In this document: positions 25,167 through 32,250 of the stretch, piece by piece
Numbering within the stretch: position 1 is the first letter of the stretch
How the letters are laid out: each line of letters begins with the position of its first letter
NCBI GenBank assembly: GCA_032906765.1
Contig: JAJTZB010000001.1
Span: 248,001-312,000 of the forward strand
DNA: 64,000 bases
Source: Nitrososphaerales archaeon
GTDB taxonomy: Archaea; Thermoproteota; Nitrososphaeria; Nitrososphaerales; Gagatemarchaeaceae
Direction: 5' to 3'
Position numbers and translations under genes: made by a program
Notes under the pieces: model-generated
What the model was told of the DNA's origin: nothing
The model's input: the letters and a program-made list of their open reading frames with translations, nothing else
The model's database searches: none

Positions 25167-27203
25167 TCATGCGTGGATGAAAGAGAGCAGATCGACCTGC
25201 GCCAAGATGAACGTCGCGATGATCGCCAGCGCCACGTTGACGGTCACCCTGAGCGTGTTCTTCACAGTGAAGTCGACTATCTTGGCCGATATCACCCCGA
25301 GCGCAGCCGAGGCGACCACTATGAGGATGTTCGACAGTTCGGTTAGGGCGGGAGGCACGTAACCTATCTTGAGCAGGTTCGCCGAGACAGGGAGGTTGGA
25401 GAGGCTGATGGATAGGTGCGAGCTGAATGAGAAGACAATCGAGCGCGTGAAGTCTATGCCGAACGCGAGCAGAAGGGGAGAGGCGTAAGCGAGGAAGATG
25501 TACGGCTTCATCTCCACGGACGCCTTGCCCCTCGCCTCCGCAACCTTCGAGACGTACGTTGACAGCTGGTTCAGTGTGTCGACGCTTCCCCCGCCGTAGA
25601 GGGACATCTCGCCCAGCACCATGAAGGTCATCTTCGCCAGCCTGCTTCCGGTCTCTATCCTCGCTTCATCGAGCGGACTCCCCTTCTGCAGGTGCGCACC
25701 AACCCTGTCCAGTATGCTGTTGAAGCTGCCGTTGTACCTGTTCTCCTTCGCGACCGCGATGACGGCCTTAGGTATGTCGTACTCCTGCCTCTTGTACTCC
25801 ATCAGGTCCCCCAGGAAGCGGGGGACAGCCTCGTCCGCCTCTCTTGCCTCTGTCCTCTGAGCGAGGACGGAGAGGCCGTAGAAGGTGCTGAAGATGAACA
25901 ACCCCGTGGCCAAGCCGATCCAGACCTGGTTCAGTAGCAGGGAAGGCAGAGCGCCCAGCAATGAAAGGGCGAGCGCAATCCGGGGGTTGCCGTGGACCGG
26001 GTCCTGCCCAGACGGCTGCATCCTGCTTACTGTCACGACCATCACCGTGGTGAATATCGGCACGGCGATGAAGGTGAAGCCGGAAAGGTAGGTCAGGGAT
26101 GCGGACGAGGTGAAGAGCGAAGTGATCAGTATCAGTATCGGCAGGATCACGAGAAGGGTGAGCATCATGCTGCCGAGACCGCCCGCCATCTCGCCGTACC
26201 TGGCCCAGTCCGACTCGAGCCGCCGGAGGAGGTCGCCGCTCTCGCCTGAGAAGTACTCGCCAAGGGCGCCACCCGATCTCATCTTAGAAGTGTACCCCGT
26301 GATGAAGGAGGCGAAGCGCCTGGAGGGGTGGATCGTGGAGAGTCTCTCGAGCGCTTCCAGCGAGTTCATCCCGAGGACTGTCACATATTTCCTCAATATC
26401 GAGCCCTCCTTTGCGATTTGAGGGAATACGCTCTCGCTAGCCACCTTCTGGAAGACATCGTAGAGTGGGGTGCCTGCGCCAGTCAGGACTTCGGCAAGCA
26501 CAGAGAAGAACGGCAGCTCCTTCTCGACTCCTGAACCTCTCGCCGATGCCGCGTCCCTGAGCTTGAGGTTGTAGAAGAAGTAGAAGGCAAGGGGAACGAA
26601 TAGGATGACGAGGGCGGGAGCCCCGACCAGAATAGTGGCGACGATTGCGGCTAGCACCGCGAAAATCAGCGCGAGGAGGGAGTACGCGACAGACTTCGCG
26701 GCTATTGCGCTCGCGTTCCCTGAAACCCCCGACGAGAGCAGGAGCTTCCTGAAGCTCTCGGTCCTCGCGGACGCGACGCGCCTGAGGCGCGCGTGCCTCT
26801 GCACGAACGCGGTCGACCAGACTTCTGTGAGGGGTACGATTTTGGGAACCGCGGCGCTTCCTGTGAGAGGCCAGACCGACACAAGGGTGAGCGCTTCAAA
26901 TGCGGCTGACGCTGCGAAGATTATGAGGAAGTACTGTTGGCTGTACCTCAGGTAGGCCACCAAGACGGAAGCACAGATGCCGGCTCCGATGATTGCCGCG
27001 GGGACGCGGGCGTCCACGCTTACCCTCTCCTGAGCAAACCTTACGAGCGACGTCCCCCTCAACGCTATGTACGCCACACCCGCCAGGCCGGAGAGCCCAA
27101 CACTCAGCAGGAATACGGACTTCAGGGAGGAGAGCTCTGACGCGCCGGAGCTGCCTATCAAAGAGTATGCGTACAGCGAGACCAGCGCGAACAAGGCGGA
27201 CAT
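25167..27203 (-). CDS. TadC/ArlJ-type pilus assembly platform protein (double T2SSF)
   Basis: The 678-aa membrane protein carries two cytoplasmic T2SSF domains. The first is around ELPFFSVLAEVLTGAGTPLYDVFQKVA and SKMRSGGALGEYFSGESGDLL, the second around AVPRFLGDLMEYKRQEYDIPKAVIAVA and LQKGSPLDEARIETGS. Each is followed by paired transmembrane helices, and further helices occupy the N-terminus. This is the layout of archaeal ArlJ/TadC-like platforms that dock a pilus ATPase. Neither an ArlI/TadA-type ATPase nor a prepilin peptidase is found in the element, so host proteins may supply them. The gap 27204-27375 shows no supported gene. Confidence 0.8.
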   Translation of the reverse strand: MSALFALVSLYAYSLIGSSGASELSSLKSVFLLSVGLSGLAGVAYIALRGTSLVRFAQERVSVDARVPAAIIGAGICASVLVAYLRYSQQYFLIIFAASAAFEALTLVSVWPLTGSAAVPKIVPLTEVWSTAFVQRHARLRRVASARTESFRKLLLSSGVSGNASAIAAKSVAYSLLALIFAVLAAIVATILVGAPALVILFVPLAFYFFYNLKLRDAASARGSGVEKELPFFSVLAEVLTGAGTPLYDVFQKVASESVFPQIAKEGSILRKYVTVLGMNSLEALERLSTIHPSRRFASFITGYTSKMRSGGALGEYFSGESGDLLRRLESDWARYGEMAGGLGSMMLTLLVILPILILITSLFTSSASLTYLSGFTFIAVPIFTTVMVVTVSRMQPSGQDPVHGNPRIALALSLLGALPSLLLNQVWIGLATGLFIFSTFYGLSVLAQRTEAREADEAVPRFLGDLMEYKRQEYDIPKAVIAVAKENRYNGSFNSILDRVGAHLQKGSPLDEARIETGSRLAKMTFMVLGEMSLYGGGSVDTLNQLSTYVSKVAEARGKASVEMKPYIFLAYASPLLLAFGIDFTRSIVFSFSSHLSISLSNLPVSANLLKIGYVPPALTELSNILIVVASAALGVISAKIVDFTVKNTLRVTVNVALAIIATFILAQVDLLSFIHA

Positions 27204-27375
27204 GGCATGGAGGGCATGCCTGCCGGAGAGCCTTGAGGACCTTGGTCACGAAGGCAGGCCTGAAGGGGAGTTTCCTGAGGTCGTGGGCGTCGAAGGCCAC
27301 CGACTCGATCAGCACCTGGATGCCTATCAGCATCGCGAGTTCCTCCCTGCCTCTACTCTTGGGCAATTCCCAGGA

Positions 27376-28551
27376 TCATCTTCGTTTTCCCGCGCCGGCG
27401 CGCAAGAGGAGAGGCCCGACGATTTTGTCCCCTGCTATCTTCTGCCACATCTCCTCTTTGTGGTCGTAGCGAAGGTCCACAGCTTCCACCGTCTCTCGGG
27501 GCTCCCTGAATTTCATCGATGGTGATGGCTCTGCCGCGTACCTTCTGCCCTCCAGATGCTTCACGAACAGAAAGAACCGCCCCTTGCAGGCAGAGCATGT
27601 GCAATCCAGCCTGCTGACGCTGTCTGTGACCTCCGTCCTGCTCTCGCCTTCTGGGTCTGCCGGCAGGTGAGTGGCCTCGATCTTGCCCTTCATCTGCACC
27701 ATGTGAAGGGTTCGGCACCTGGGACATGACGCAGTGATTACGCTCTTCTCGTGAATCTCGAGCCCTTTGATGGCCTTTCCTTTCGCTTTCGCAGGCTTCT
27801 GTTTCTTCGCCTGACCGCCCTGTGAGGTAGCTGTCCCACCTGCCTCGGGTTTGGGTTGCTCGTACTGCGAGAATACTCTCCTGAACCACTCCAACGAGTA
27901 CGCCGAGTTCCTGTCCTCCCATGCCCTGTCCATGTCCTCCCCCTTGTATCCGTAGCCAGCCGCTGTCGCTGCTGTCAGGTAAAAATCCGCCTCGCCCTCG
28001 ATCTTGCAGATGTACTCCAGGTGCGGAAGCCTGAATCTGAACCGGGTCGCGACCTCGATTTCGAAGAGCTTTCGTATCTTCTCCAGCGTCACCTTGTCGG
28101 CGACGTCGACCAGCCGCTTCAGCCCCTTTTCGAGTCCCTCGGGCTTTATCGCGTCCCTGATCTTGGTCAAACCGTAAACCTCCTCGAGGACCGAGAGTCC
28201 CTGCCTCTCGCCCCTCTCCTCGTCGTTCTCCCTCTTCGCCTTGACGAACATCTGGAGCTCGTCCATGCCGGTGTCGATGTAGGCGGTGTAGGAGCCGAAC
28301 CTCTCGTCTTTCGTCGTCTCGTAGAGCAGCTTCAGCGCATGGTAGCGCCTCACCCCGACGTAGACGTAGTAGCCTTCGCCGTCGGACCTCAGTACCACCC
28401 TGCCCGGGTTGAGCTGGCCGTTGGGGGTGTTCTCATCGGCCGCCGACCTTATCGAGTCCGCGAGGCCCGCGACGTCGTAGCTGAACCTGAAGGCGAGCTT
28501 CGGGTGCGGCTGGATCAGCTTGAGCGGGATGGTTGTCAGTTGGGCCGGCAT
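27376..28551 (-). CDS. ParB/Srx-fold protein with C-terminal zinc ribbon
   Basis: ATG 28551 gives 391 aa. The N-terminus (IPLKLIQPHPKLAFRFSYDVAGLADSIR, then GQLNPGRVV and YVGVRRYHALKLLYE) matches the ParB N-terminal domain, where the GxRRYxA motif binds nucleotide. The middle is helical and probably DNA-binding. The C-terminal third has a zinc ribbon with CPRC and CTCSACKGRFFLFV. No ParA partner is visible. It may segregate or regulate the element. It starts 10 nt after the stop of the TFB-like gene. The longer frame from 28761 is antisense-like overlap and is rejected. Confidence 0.7.
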   Translation of the reverse strand: MPAQLTTIPLKLIQPHPKLAFRFSYDVAGLADSIRSAADENTPNGQLNPGRVVLRSDGEGYYVYVGVRRYHALKLLYETTKDERFGSYTAYIDTGMDELQMFVKAKRENDEERGERQGLSVLEEVYGLTKIRDAIKPEGLEKGLKRLVDVADKVTLEKIRKLFEIEVATRFRFRLPHLEYICKIEGEADFYLTAATAAGYGYKGEDMDRAWEDRNSAYSLEWFRRVFSQYEQPKPEAGGTATSQGGQAKKQKPAKAKGKAIKGLEIHEKSVITASCPRCRTLHMVQMKGKIEATHLPADPEGESRTEVTDSVSRLDCTCSACKGRFFLFVKHLEGRRYAAEPSPSMKFREPRETVEAVDLRYDHKEEMWQKIAGDKIVGPLLLRAGAGKRR

Positions 28552-28561
28552 GGAGGTCCAC

Positions 28562-29626
28562 TCATGATTGCCACGCATCCAGCTCTGACTGCACGACCAG
28601 CGACCGCATCTCGGTTCGCTTGAGATGATACTTCTGTGCGATGGAGCTGCTGATGTGTTCCGGGACTGTGTCCTCGCAAGCCTCGATAAGCGCTTCCTCG
28701 GCCAGCTTCCTGGGAGACCTGCCCAGCCCGTTCCCAACACTCCGCGCGTACAGCTTGGCATATTCGGCGCTCACCTGCTGCAGCAGGCCCGCCTCCCTCA
28801 GGAGCCTCGAGGTGAGGCGCAGCTTGGAGATGGAGTATTTCCTGAACATCGCGCCCATGCTGGCTCCTGCGCACGCTGCTCTTCCCGAGAGCCTGGCCTC
28901 CTCCAAGACCTTGAAGAGCTCGAAGTTTCTCTCGTCAGTCGTTATCTGGAACTCTGACGGTCCCAGGGGCTCGACCCTCTTCTCGTCGAATCCCCTCCTC
29001 GTCAGCACCGCGTTCCGCAGCTCGACGAGCGCGCCGCTATCTGAGGCAAAGAGAGGTGTCCTCAACCTGCAGTAGAGGCCGCAGGCGTAGGACCGGAACG
29101 GCCGTTCCCTGCCATCTACGAGAACCCGAATTCTTCCCTCGGACGACGGATAGACTTCGACAACGAGATCCTTCAGCCGGTCCATTCCTGGGTGGACCTT
29201 CGCGATGGAGGAGCAGACCTCTCCCAGGTTCCTACCCTGACTGATGAACTCCTGAGCGACAGAGGCGATGGCAGCCTTGGTCGGACCCAGCTCGCCCATG
29301 ATCTTGACGGCGGCCTTCTCTGCATTCTGCTTCACCGTGTTCTTCACTTCGGGAGAAGCGTTGAACTTCTCAACGAGGGACTCGATTTCCTTTCTCAACG
29401 GAGACATCCTTTCCTCCTGCTGCATGGAGAGCGAGTACGAGCCGTGGGCGCGGGAGCCGACTGGCCTCCCCAGAACCTTCGAGAGCTCGTTCCTATCCAG
29501 CGGTGCGGCCCCGACTGGACTGCTCCCGTCCCTGAAGACGGATCCACAACTCTGGCAAGCACCGTCCACCAGAGGCGAGCCGCACTGTTCGCACAGTTCG
29601 AGTGGTTCCCCATCCTCGGCTGCCAT
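28562..29626 (-). CDS. Divergent TFB (TFIIB)-like protein
   Basis: From ATG 29626 the 354-aa product begins with a zinc ribbon (CEQCGSPLVDGACQSCG, about residues 11-27) and a linker. A helical part like the start of the first cyclin fold of archaeal TFB follows (SPLRKEIESLVEKFN to AAIASVAQEFISQ), and a region near the end (RSPRKLAEEALIEACEDTV, ISSSIAQKYHLKRTEMRSL) recalls the second cyclin fold. The middle is not like standard TFB, so the assignment as an element-specific initiation factor is tentative. It is divergent from the small RHH gene at 29755, and operonic with the ParB-like gene. Confidence 0.5.
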   Translation of the reverse strand: MAAEDGEPLELCEQCGSPLVDGACQSCGSVFRDGSSPVGAAPLDRNELSKVLGRPVGSRAHGSYSLSMQQEERMSPLRKEIESLVEKFNASPEVKNTVKQNAEKAAVKIMGELGPTKAAIASVAQEFISQGRNLGEVCSSIAKVHPGMDRLKDLVVEVYPSSEGRIRVLVDGRERPFRSYACGLYCRLRTPLFASDSGALVELRNAVLTRRGFDEKRVEPLGPSEFQITTDERNFELFKVLEEARLSGRAACAGASMGAMFRKYSISKLRLTSRLLREAGLLQQVSAEYAKLYARSVGNGLGRSPRKLAEEALIEACEDTVPEHISSSIAQKYHLKRTEMRSLVVQSELDAWQS

Positions 29627-29723
29627 GCCATCAAGGACGATACCGGCTTTTAACGCGAGGCGGGTCGGAAATCGTGTGGTGGTTCTTATAGGCAAACCCT
29701 CCTGATTCATCGTTCTCTAAGCA

Positions 29724-29733
29724 TTTAAGTATA
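29724..29733 (+). promoter_or_regulatory. TATA-like box of the RHH gene
   Basis: TTTAAGTATA lies 22-31 nt before ATG 29755 in the spacer divergent from the TFB-like gene. AGGAG also precedes the ATG by 2 nt, too close for an ordinary Shine-Dalgarno. Confidence 0.45.
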
Positions 29734-29754
29734 ACGTAATCCGACCGTAGGAGT

Positions 29755-30111
29755 ATGCCAGAGAGACGTTTCCGAACCATCACCGTTGCGGCGCAGCTCT
29801 ACCAGCAGGTCCAGGAGAGGGCCAGGAAGGAGAAGAAGCCCCTGGCCGTCTTCGTCAGTGATATCCTCGTCAACATGCTCTACGTCGACGAGAAGTTCGC
29901 GAACTACGTGCCCCTGCTGGATCTGGTCGCGCTGGAAACGGACCAGGTAATCATCAGGGACAACAAGAAGGACAAGATCGCGGACGTCAGGGTGAAGAAG
30001 GCGGACGGAGGCAAGCTCCAGCTCTACTGCACGCTGGACAGCACTGACTACTGTCCCCACACCGCCTTTGCGGCTGCTCTGCCCCAGGTAATCAACGCCA
30101 CAAGGCGCTGA
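29755..30111 (+). CDS. Small ribbon-helix-helix-like DNA-binding protein
   Basis: The 118-aa protein starts with RFRTITVAAQLYQQVQERARKEKKPLAVFVSDIL read in pieces as strand-helix-helix, the CopG/Arc-type layout (residues 5-40). The rest is a small alpha/beta domain with two cysteines (LYCTLDSTDYC). It may autoregulate the divergent TFB-like/ParB-like operon, an inference from position only. The next gene starts 8 nt downstream. Confidence 0.6.
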   Translation: MPERRFRTITVAAQLYQQVQERARKEKKPLAVFVSDILVNMLYVDEKFANYVPLLDLVALETDQVIIRDNKKDKIADVRVKKADGGKLQLYCTLDSTDYCPHTAFAAALPQVINATRR

Positions 30112-30119
30112 GGCGGAGC

Positions 30120-30368
30120 ATGCTCCCGCCCGGCTTCGTCAGGTTCTACAATGAGAAGGGACTCGACAGGCCTTATTGCAATCAGTGCGTGCACTTCGCG
30201 ACAGAGGGCGGAACGAACCGGGGGCTGTGCTGGAAGCAGGGAGCCTACATCTCGCTCTACTCGAGTTGCAGCGACTTCGACAGAAGAGTGAATTCGTCCA
30301 CTCCCATCGTCGGCGAAGGAGAGATCAAGGCGAAGTTCAGGTTTGGGCCGGGGGACCTTCTGAAGTAG
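30120..30368 (+). CDS. Small four-cysteine protein
   Basis: An 82-aa protein with CNQCVHF, GLCW and SSCSDF, four cysteines spaced as in small metal-binding proteins. The same C-x2-C, C, C layout occurs in the host gene at 62450 (CLSCTWF, GKC, DWCNEY), which suggests a shared family. It lies 8 nt after the RHH gene and is co-transcribed with it. Its last 112 nt overlap the opposite-strand gene 30257-30646. The function is unknown. Confidence 0.6.
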   Translation: MLPPGFVRFYNEKGLDRPYCNQCVHFATEGGTNRGLCWKQGAYISLYSSCSDFDRRVNSSTPIVGEGEIKAKFRFGPGDLLK

Positions 30369-30646
30369 TCCGCGCTTGGTCCTTTCCAGCGAAAGATCTT
30401 GTCTGTCACTCCGACGGCGAAAGTGTAGCTGAGCATCATTGCGCTGAAGAAGAGCTCCGAGGCCAAGCCTGGGTCGAACTCCGCCACCCGCTTGAAGAGG
30501 CTGGTCGCCTTGACGTACTCGGTCCTGAACTCGGGCGAGAGGAGGTCCTGCTTCATCACGTTCGAGACCAACCCGTCCACCCTCCTATCGAAGGCAATTC
30601 GGCTCATCTCCCGGCTTTCTCTGGAGGCGCGCTTTCTCGCCGTCAT
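30257..30646 (-). CDS. Hypothetical protein, helical
   Basis: The 129-aa frame starts at ATG 30646 with a basic segment, then MSRIAFDRRVDGLVSNVMKQDLLSPEFRTEYV and a helical stretch (ASELFFSAMMLSYTFAVGV). Its C-terminal third overlaps the four-cysteine gene on the other strand, so either the two genes truly overlap convergently or the C-terminus is read-through. It starts 3 nt after the stop of the next upstream gene. No family is recognised. Confidence 0.45.
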   Translation of the reverse strand: MTARKRASRESREMSRIAFDRRVDGLVSNVMKQDLLSPEFRTEYVKATSLFKRVAEFDPGLASELFFSAMMLSYTFAVGVTDKIFRWKGPSADYFRRSPGPNLNFALISPSPTMGVDEFTLLSKSLQLE

Positions 30647-30649
30647 GTC

Positions 30650-30883
30650 CTACTTCTCGTTGAGGATGCGTTGTGTGTCCCGGTGAATGTCGATGATCTT
30701 CATCATCGCCTCATGGTGAAACTCGGTTAGCTGTATGGAGTGCCGCATATGGTCGTATTCTTTCGTGCCTGTTTTGAACTTCTTCGCGGCCATCCTGAGG
30801 CCATCAAGGACTACCTTGTAACTCTGGTCCCACATGTTTCTCAGTTCCATCCACTCCTCATCAGGCATCATTCCTTCAGTCAA
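30650..30883 (-). CDS. Small helical hypothetical protein
   Basis: A 77-aa charged helical protein (DEEWMELRNMWDQSYKVVLDGLR, then HHEAMMKIIDIHRDTQRIL). The frame opens with TTG 30883, and ATG 30871 is an equally good start. It is the first gene of a short two-gene unit with 30257-30646 and the last gene of the element before the tRNA. No family is recognised. Confidence 0.5.
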   Translation of the reverse strand: MTEGMMPDEEWMELRNMWDQSYKVVLDGLRMAAKKFKTGTKEYDHMRHSIQLTEFHHEAMMKIIDIHRDTQRILNEK

Positions 30884-31179
30884 GTTCCGACCTCTGAAAG
30901 ACCGGTGGAAGGCCAGGCCGACTCTGCTTGGCTAGCAGGCGCAGTTGAATTGCCTCTGACACTCTACCGCCTTTGGGCATATACGCCCCACCGTCGCTAC
31001 ATAGTCGGAACACGGTTGTCCTGATATACCAAGAATAGAATTGGTGCGGTGAGCGCGTTGAATCCAAGTAGCCAGGAGCAACACTGCTGTTCCTTTCCTG
31101 GAAGATTTGCAGCTATTCCGAGTTCAGGTACTGTACCTGGCTCTGTACCCATCAGAAGGGAACTTGACCCGTAGTATGA
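30884..31179. other. Gene-free right end of the element
   Basis: Nearly 300 nt between the last element gene and the right attachment repeat. No open frame, RNA gene or clear repeat can be supported. It contains a GGTACTGTACC-type palindromic stretch near 31122-31132 (CAGGTACTGTACCTG), a possible recombinase arm or regulator site. Confidence 0.4.
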
Positions 31180-31194
31180 GCGCCGGGAAAGGGA
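31180..31194. repeat. attR: 15-bp repeat within tRNA-Ser 3' end
   Basis: GCGCCGGGAAAGGGA, identical to 10350-10364. Here it forms the discriminator base, the acceptor 3' strand and part of the T stem of the intact tRNA-Ser gene. Confidence 0.85.
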
Positions 31195-31278
31195 TTCGAA
31201 CCCTTGCGACCCGTTGGGGTCACGGGCTGACTGTGCAGTGACTCAAGGCCCGCGCAATAACCACTCTGCCATCCCGGC
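31181..31278 (-). tRNA. tRNA-Ser(UGA) with 13-nt intron
   Basis: On the minus strand the gene folds with acceptor GCCGGGA/TCCCGGC, D stem GCAG/TTGC, anticodon stem CGGGC/GCCCG, a long variable arm (GACCC/GGGTC) as in class II tRNAs, and a T loop TTCGAAT. The loop before the intron reads CTTGAG, so the anticodon is TGA, and the discriminator is G, fitting serine. A 13-nt intron (31229-31241) sits between positions 37 and 38, the canonical archaeal site. Reading GAG (Leu) as the anticodon would break the anticodon stem and lacks the A73 of tRNA-Leu. No CCA is encoded. Confidence 0.92.
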
Positions 31279-31346
31279 AGACGCCCCGATGGTTCGCTGC
31301 CGATTTAACCGTTCAAGCATTTCAGCGAGGAAAGCGTTTAACCCAG

Positions 31347-32225
31347 GTGCGGCGTGGCGGCAACGAGTTGGGTACGACCATCAGGGAAGCGAGGCGCTCC
31401 GACAAGGCGCCGCTGATGTCCTTCATCAAGGACATCTGGGGAGGCCACGACTACATACCGAAGGTCTGGGATGAATGGTTGCGCGACAAAGGCGCGAAGA
31501 TGTTCGTAGCGGAAGTGGACGGAAGGCCGGTGGCGATGAACAGGGTCCGGTTCATGGAAGACGGCTCGGCCTGGCTCGAGGGCGTCAGGGTACACCCAGA
31601 ATTCAGGAGGATGGGGCTGGCTTCGATGCTCGGCCGCAACTCGATGAACATCGCGCTGAGAAGGGGAATCAGGCTCTACAGGCTGACGAGCGGCTCGGCC
31701 AACAAACCTGCACACAAGCAAGTGGCCAAGATGGGGTTCAAGGCTGTAGCAAGAATGAGCGTTTACATTTCAGGGGAGAAGGCGAGGTTCTCGCAGCAGA
31801 AGGGAGTCAGAAGGGCGAAGAAAGAGGACGTCCCAGCCCTAGAGCGCGCAATAAGGAAGTCGAAAGAGTACGCCATCGGTTCCGGAGTGTACTGGGACTC
31901 GTTCACCGCGACCTCGATGACTCCGCACGTGCTCGCGAGGTTGGCGGAGGAGGGCTCGGTCTACCTCTCAGAAAGCGCTGTGGCCATTGCAAAGCTTGGT
32001 GGAGAGGGCTCGGACAGGTGGAGGCAGGTTTGTTTCGCTACGGGCACCCCGGAGGACATCATGAGGGTAGTAGGGCACGTCTTCGGAAAGAAGGAGAAGT
32101 GGAGGGCATCGCGGAAATGGGTTTATGCTCCCTCACGCACTCCCCTAGTCTCAGCGCTCTCCAAAGCGGGATTCCGCAGGTGGGGCACCCTCTTGCTTTT
32201 CGAAGCCAGAGCTCCCAAGAGTTAA
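31347..32225 (+). CDS. GNAT family N-acetyltransferase
   Basis: The 292-aa protein has a GNAT domain in the first half: IREARRSDKAPLMSFIKDIW, MFVAEVDGRPVAMNRVRF, and WLEGVRVHPEFRRMGLASML, which carries the acetyl-CoA loop R/Q-x-x-G-x-A. The second half (about 150-290) looks like a second, weaker domain. The frame opens with GTG 31347; TTG codons shortly after are alternatives. It is the first host gene right of the element. Substrate unknown. Confidence 0.82.
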   Translation: MRRGGNELGTTIREARRSDKAPLMSFIKDIWGGHDYIPKVWDEWLRDKGAKMFVAEVDGRPVAMNRVRFMEDGSAWLEGVRVHPEFRRMGLASMLGRNSMNIALRRGIRLYRLTSGSANKPAHKQVAKMGFKAVARMSVYISGEKARFSQQKGVRRAKKEDVPALERAIRKSKEYAIGSGVYWDSFTATSMTPHVLARLAEEGSVYLSESAVAIAKLGGEGSDRWRQVCFATGTPEDIMRVVGHVFGKKEKWRASRKWVYAPSRTPLVSALSKAGFRRWGTLLLFEARAPKS

Positions 32226-32250
32226 AACTGACAGGAGGATAAGCAACAGT

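Larger units (their letters stand above)
10350..31194. mobile_element. 20.8-kb integrative element in tRNA-Ser(UGA)
   Basis: The region is bounded by the perfect 15-bp direct repeat GCGCCGGGAAAGGGA at 10350-10364 and 31180-31194. The right copy is the 3' end (T-stem and acceptor stem) of an intact tRNA-Ser gene. A tyrosine recombinase lies 61 nt inside the left repeat. Contents: integrase, a broken conjugation-type ATPase, PolB, pilin-like proteins, a TadC-like platform, ParB-like and TFB-like proteins, small regulators, and a nested 2.7-kb insertion. Flanking genes on both sides are ordinary chromosomal metabolism. Integration into tRNA 3' ends with target regeneration is well known for archaeal elements; identity with any named element is not claimed. 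No capsid, terminase or Cas1 gene is visible. Confidence 0.88.

Noticed and set aside
26896-27366. Separate gene upstream of the TadC-like gene
   Set aside because: Most of the frame is a shadow of the TadC-like gene; the first 50 codons show no recognisable protein and no promoter.
10350-31194. Casposon, because of the PolB gene
   Set aside because: No Cas1 and no terminal inverted repeats; the ends are a tRNA-derived direct repeat and the recombinase is a tyrosine integrase.
10350-31194. Provirus
   Set aside because: No major capsid protein, terminase or packaging gene was recognised; the ATPase is of conjugation type and its frame is broken.
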